From NCBI GenBank assembly GCA_002914845.1, contig JXTC01000010.1, positions 1,513,922-1,577,921 on the forward strand: a DNA stretch of 64,000 bases, read 5' to 3'. Position numbers and translations under genes: made by a program. Positions 59,803-64,000 of the stretch are shown piece by piece; position 1 is the stretch's first letter, and each line of letters starts with the position of its first letter. The DNA comes from Trema orientale (lineage: Eukaryota > Streptophyta > Magnoliopsida > Rosales > Cannabaceae). The notes under the pieces were generated by a model that did not search any database, was not told where the DNA came from, and worked only from the letters and a program-made list of their open reading frames with translations.

Positions 59803-62012
59803 TAGCATGTCACGTCCCACTCCCAAGGACGTACGCCGCATGCCTATAAAGCAAAGCCCCATAGGTATGCAAGGCATCTTTCTATAAACCAATATAATTA
59901 AGAATATTTAGTCTCTAATAAACACTAATGTATAATATAAAATCCAACAACTCTTATAAAGTCTCCAAATATTCAAAATAAATACTATATAGTAGAAACT
60001 ATAATCTAATAAATTCAAGATGATCAACCTTACGAGACTTTACATTTTCTCAATCAAGATGAAGAAATTCCTCTCTTTGAACCATGCTCCTCAATTATTA
60101 CCGAATAAGTTCTCCCTTAGTTATACCTCTTAACTGACGATCTTTAAAACCTGGGAGGGAAAAATAAAAAGGTGAGCTAGAAGCCCAGTAAGTAACTAGT
60201 AACCTTAACTAGCTGGATCAATCATATGTAAACCAAAATTATTAACAAATATTTTTCAGAACAAATTTGGTTTCAGAAATCAATACTTTGAAAATATTCA
60301 AATCAAGTCATTTAATAAATAATTTAACAAAAAGAAGTAATAAGTTTCTAAATATGTCTTTTCGAATATCTTTTTAGTCAATAATAATTTCAATATATTT
60401 CTCTCCAGTTTTTGGCGACTATGGCCACACTTAACCCCTATGACTAGGTCCGAATTTGTCACAAATAATCTCTGTAGCCGAGTCCGAATCAGCCACAAAT
60501 AACCTCTGTAGCCGGGTACGAATCACGAATCTATTACATTTAACCCTGCAGCTAGGTCAATACTGTCCACATATAACCCCTGTGGATTGAGTCCATGTGC
60601 ATAGTCACTGAAGAGAGTTTCAAAATACTTATTTACAATGACGAATCATAAACTATTTCACTTTCATCTCATTATAACATTGTACTCATTCCAAAACAAT
60701 TTTCTTGTAATCATGTTCAATAGTAATTCATATACTTGATCCATAATTTGATATAAAATATAGAATCATACTATTTTTCACAAAAACTATATTATTTCAA
60801 TAAAACAGATTTCTTTCAATAAATAGTCTTATTATTAAAATCTATTTTTACTTGAAATCATATTTTAAAGAAAATACATTGTAAACATGATTCTATTAGA
60901 AATAATAAAATAATAAAACATTAAGCTTTTGGACGATAAAAACTACTAGAATAGATCAAAGGTTACTTACCTCGTTTCCTTTGTCTATTTAACCAAAATA
61001 ATCAATATAACCTCTCAAACACCCATTATCATACAAATCATATATAAGTATAACAACAATAAAATCATACTCTAATTACACTAAAAGTATTGACTACTTG
61101 CCGCCTATGCATCTTCTATAATCAACTACATAGTAATTCCCAATAGTGTCAATTTCTTACTAGAATTACTAAACTTAGAGTACATGTTCTATAAGTCATG
61201 GGGTCCTAAAAGTACTAAGAATGTGACTATAAGGTCCATAGGTAAGCCTCATACAGCCAGATAAGCTGCAGCCACGTTTCGCCCAAAGTACCCAAAGTTT
61301 CATATTTTTTCCAGATTCATAGTACTTACTTCAATTGGCTATAACTCTCTGGTTATAAGTCCTCTTTAACAAATTTTATACCGTTAGAAAGATAATTCGA
61401 TAAGCTTTCCAATTATATCAAATATGACCTAATCAAACTAGTAAAAATTCTTGAGAAGCTAGTCAGAACCTCTGTTGTGTTTTTACATCTTAGCCAAAAA
61501 CTCAAAAATTCATAACTTTCTATTTACGCAACCAAATCACTCAAAATTTGTCTTGTTTAAATCCTAATATTAATAGGTTTTATATTCTATCATATTTATC
61601 CTAATATTTCATAAATTATATATATGAAAAAATTAAAACCCTAACCCTAGATATGGAATCCCAATCCCCAAAATCAAACTAAGACATAAAACTTAATTGG
61701 TTAAGAGTTTATTACCTTAGGAGTGAGTCTTAATAATTAATGATAATGGTCTTTTCGTCTTCTTCTTAGACGTGCATAGCTTTCTCTCTCTCTCTCTCTC
61801 TCTCTCTTTTTTCTCTCTATAGAGCGTACGTATAAACTGAGCAGGTTATTAGTCTTAGGGTTTCTTAAAGGATCTCTAATAGAATTACTAATGTGTCCTC
61901 AAATAATATCTATTAATCAAGGGCACTTTTGTCTTTTCTTTTATCCTTATACTATTTATATTATATAAATAAATCCCCCCTTTTTTTTATGTGTATGGGT
62001 CGTCACATAGCC
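59803..62012 (-). mobile_element. Ty3/gypsy solo LTR, 2.2 kb
   Basis: On the minus strand it starts TGTGACGACCC (at 62007) and ends GGGACGTGACA (at 59808), classic Tekay/Del-type LTR termini. Flanks are TAGCA (59803-59807) and TAGCC (62008-62012), a 5-bp target duplication with one mismatch. No internal region is present, so it is a solo LTR. It carries about five tandem 36-40-bp units at about 60415-60600, with words CTGTAGCCGAGTCCGAATC and CACAAATAA. It is the same general type as the LTR at 1940-4324 but a distinct family. Confidence 0.75.
60415..60600 (-). repeat. Tandem ~38-bp units in solo LTR
   Basis: Diverged copies of a unit containing CCTCTGTAGCCGGGT, (G/C)GAATC and CACAAATAACC, about five in number. 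Internal minisatellites of this sort are frequent in long chromovirus LTRs. Confidence 0.7.
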
Positions 62013-62269
62013 TCTTGGACATAGTGAATCTAGGTGGTCTGATTCCTAATAATAGGTATCAGATTGGCAGGTTGCAGCAAGTTACAACAAGTTCTTCAGT
62101 ATACTAAAGCTTGGTGGTAGTTTAAGAGGTTCTGTCAAAGGAGGCTGTATTCAAGTGGGAGCATTTGAACCCTTCAATTTTTTCTAAGAACTTTCTTAGT
62201 GGATTTCTTGAGCCAGAAGTGCAAAACGATATATCATGAATCAAATACCAATTTCAGCTTAATATTTTC

Positions 62270-62460
62270 ACAAATAAGCTATTATAATAATTACTTTTGT
62301 ATCCTAATCACGTCCTAATTACCTAAACAAGTAAGTTTTCTGTTAGTAAACCTCTTCATTGGCAATTTTTAAAAATTGAGAGGGAAAAATAGAATAGTAA
62401 GCTTAAGAGCCCAATAAGTAATCAATAACTTTAAATAGTTGGATCAAATAAATATAATTT
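62270..62460 (-). mobile_element. Second partial gypsy LTR
   Basis: Diverged match to 60040-60260 in the same orientation: GAGAGGGAAAAATA, AGCCCAATAAGTAA, TAGTTGGATCAA against GGGAGGGAAAAATA, AGCCCAGTAAGTAA, TAGCTGGATCAA. Truncated on both sides. Confidence 0.55.
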
Positions 62461-62489
62461 AAAAAAGTTGAGTAATATTTTTTGTTGTA

Positions 62490-63190
62490 AAAATAATTAC
62501 AAGTGTACGATATCGTAAATAAGTAATAAAGTAGTAAAGTATCATATATCATTCCCATAAAGACTATTGAATTACTGACTACCAAAATTATGTTAATCTT
62601 AACTTTATTTGAATTAAACAAGAAAAATTAAATTAAAAACTAAATGCAGTTAAATTAAAAAGAATGAAAATTAAATGAGAGTGAAAATTAAATGAGATTT
62701 TAATCAATGAAAATAAACCTAGGATTTTTGATTTCACCGTATCTAATCCACTCTAAATCATTTATCTCATCTAAAATTATTTTCCTAGCTGATAATTGAG
62801 ATTCCCTAATTTATTCACTAATCTCTCCTGAATTCAAGCAAAAATACCCTTAATTACCAATCCACTATATTCCTATATGAATTAAACTAATTAAGAATCT
62901 ATTACGATCTATGAAAACTCATATAGAAGCTATAGAAACCATGGAATTAGGTGAAATACACCCCTATAATAGTGAGTTTTAGAAAATACACCTATCTAAA
63001 TAATTTTTAGATGAAATACGCCCCTCTTAAACCTTTTTTAAAAAATGGACATAAAAAGACTTATGTACCCTTAAGTCGAGGGCATTAGAAATGAGTGTTG
63101 AGAGCTAGAGAAGGTATCTAAAAACTTGATAAGGAAAAAAAAAGATATATTTGAGTATTTAGTACCAAATAGGGCTAGACATGATATTGA
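62490..63190. repeat. Unclassified repeat, relative of 10.7-kb insertion
   Basis: Opens with AATTACAAGTGTACGATATC and then ATCATTCCCATAAAGACTAT, paralleling CAAGTGCACACGG and CGAACCCACGAGG at 10.74-10.80 kb. After 62930 it changes to sequence with ACACCCCTATAATAG and ACGCCCCTCTTAAAC. No gene. Confidence 0.35.
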
Positions 63191-63195
63191 ACTTG

Positions 63196-64000
63196 TTAGG
63201 AATTATTAGCCCAAGATTGACAACCCAAGAGGGGGGGTGAATTGGGTTTTAAAACTTTTACGAAAACTTTTCAACTATGTAAAACCATAGACCACTATTT
63301 TGAAATCTTCAAGCTAAATCAACATTAATAGCAAACATATAGCAATAATAGCAAGTATATTAAGCACACTAAATACCAAACACTTAATTAAATAGCTTGC
63401 AATAAGGTAAAGAGTGTAGGGATAGAGAAAGTGCAAACTCGGTTTTTATGAGGTTCGACAAATACGACGGTTTGCCTACGTCCCTGGCCCTCGGCGACTT
63501 GCTTTGAGCTTCCACTATTCGGATCAAGATTGTGGGCTTGACCGATCCTTTTACAAATGGAGTGAATTTTTCTTAGGCACACCCTAGCCTTTACAATAGT
63601 CTTGACTCCAGCTTTATCACTTGGATTGTTTTGACTCCAGTGCCAATCCTCACCTACACGGATTGTTTAGACAATGGTGCCAATCTCACAAACTCACGGA
63701 TTGTTTAGACTCCGGTGACAACCTCACCTAAAACGGATTGTTTTGACTTCGGTGACAACCTCACCTAAAACGGATTGTTTTGACTCCGGTGGCAACCTCA
63801 CCTATGCACGGGTTGTTTATGACTTCGGTGCTAACCACACCTCACACTCAATGGTTTTTCAAGATAAGAGTGAACACACTCACAAACTCTCCTTACGAGA
63901 TAATGAATACAATTTTGGCTTAGGAGATTTGAGAACAATGCAATATAAATGCTCTAAGATTGGCTCAATATGATTTGAAAGTTAAAGTGAAGTAAAAGAG
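63196..64000 (-). mobile_element. Copia-like LTR, minus strand, truncated by window end
   Basis: The reverse complement matches the LTR at 14955-16308: AACCCAATTCACC, CTCTATCCCTA, ACGTAGGC, GAAGCTC, GGTCAAGCCCA. It differs by an expanded array at about 63623-63850, where a 37-44-bp unit (ACGGATTGTTTTGACTYCGG, GTGACAACCTCACCTAAA) is present about six times, against about two units in the 15-kb copy. It continues beyond the window. Confidence 0.65.
63623..63850 (-). repeat. 37-44-bp tandem array in copia-like LTR
   Basis: Six or so units, two of them nearly identical (GGTGACAACCTCACCTAAAA repeated). The unit corresponds to the ATTGGCACCGGAGTCTAAAC segment in the other copy of this LTR. Confidence 0.85.

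Larger units (their letters stand above)
59481..62230 (+). mobile_element. Copia-like LTR/leader remnant hosting a gypsy solo LTR
   Basis: 59481-59807 looks like the 3' half of a copia LTR (TTCCACGTTAAATTCTTGTG). After the inserted gypsy LTR (59808-62007) the copia sequence resumes and runs into CTAATAATAGGTATCAGATT (about 62046-62065). That word matches the usual primer-binding context of copia elements, ...GGTATCAGAGC, complementary to initiator Met tRNA. Decayed leader follows to about 62230. No copia protein domain is recognisable beyond that. Confidence 0.5.

Noticed and set aside
63623-63850. Regularly spaced repeats that could suggest a CRISPR array
   Set aside because: Units are contiguous without unique spacers and lie in a retrotransposon LTR of a plant genome.

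Overview
This window is nuclear DNA from a flowering plant, most likely a woody eudicot. The evidence is AT-rich DNA, GT-AG introns, long intergenic runs of decayed transposons, and four plant gene models that resemble Arabidopsis genes. I cannot name the species. There are no bacterial features, CRISPR arrays or rRNA genes, and I found no tRNA gene by eye.

Intact protein-coding genes: (1) a fatty acid 2-hydroxylase, FAH copy a, + strand, CDS 19130-22238, six coding exons, 237 aa; (2) a second fatty acid 2-hydroxylase, FAH copy b, + strand, CDS 38846-40810, the same six-exon structure and also 237 aa; (3) a large coiled-coil protein of the MEE22/EMB1611 type, + strand, CDS 46678-54465, eight exons, 1414 aa; (4) an intronless berberine-bridge-enzyme-like FAD oxidase, - strand, CDS 56453-58042, 529 aa. 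From memory, the order FAH, MEE22, BBE-like matches the consecutive Arabidopsis loci At2g34770 (FAH1), At2g34780 (MEE22) and At2g34790 (MEE23/AtBBE15). The gene skeleton therefore looks like old conserved synteny, here with a duplicated FAH gene. A broken 3-ketoacyl-CoA synthase fragment (about 32886-33180, - strand) lies between the two FAH genes.

The rest is mostly mobile DNA. 1-17.3 kb: a Ty3/gypsy-type LTR (1940-4324), a hAT-type element with a perfect 8-bp target duplication (6865-7909), a tandemly repeated Helitron-like region (about 7950-9004), and a nested foldback region (10.17-17.26 kb) that holds an unclassified 1.8-kb repeat and a copia-like retroelement piece. 23.8-34.4 kb: a long-inverted-repeat MITE, a decayed gypsy pol-LTR fragment bracketed by 267-bp direct repeats, non-LTR retroelement remnants, and a minisatellite split by a 1.65-kb LTR. 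35-37.4 kb: small inverted-repeat elements just upstream of FAH copy b. 41-46 kb: a hAT element carrying a nested Mutator-like MITE, and a foldback MITE ahead of MEE22. 59.5-64 kb: a 2.2-kb gypsy solo LTR inside a copia LTR/leader, then a minus-strand relative of the 15-kb copia-like LTR with expanded internal tandem repeats.

Functionally, the FAH pair acts at the ER on sphingolipid acyl chains, the BBE-like enzyme is predicted to be secreted and oxidise small phenolic or sugar substrates, and MEE22 is a development gene. Nothing suggests a co-regulated cluster. I found no unmistakably new biological system. The most notable items are the conserved gene order, the FAH duplication with a KCS relic between the copies, and several transposons whose ends and target duplications can be read exactly.
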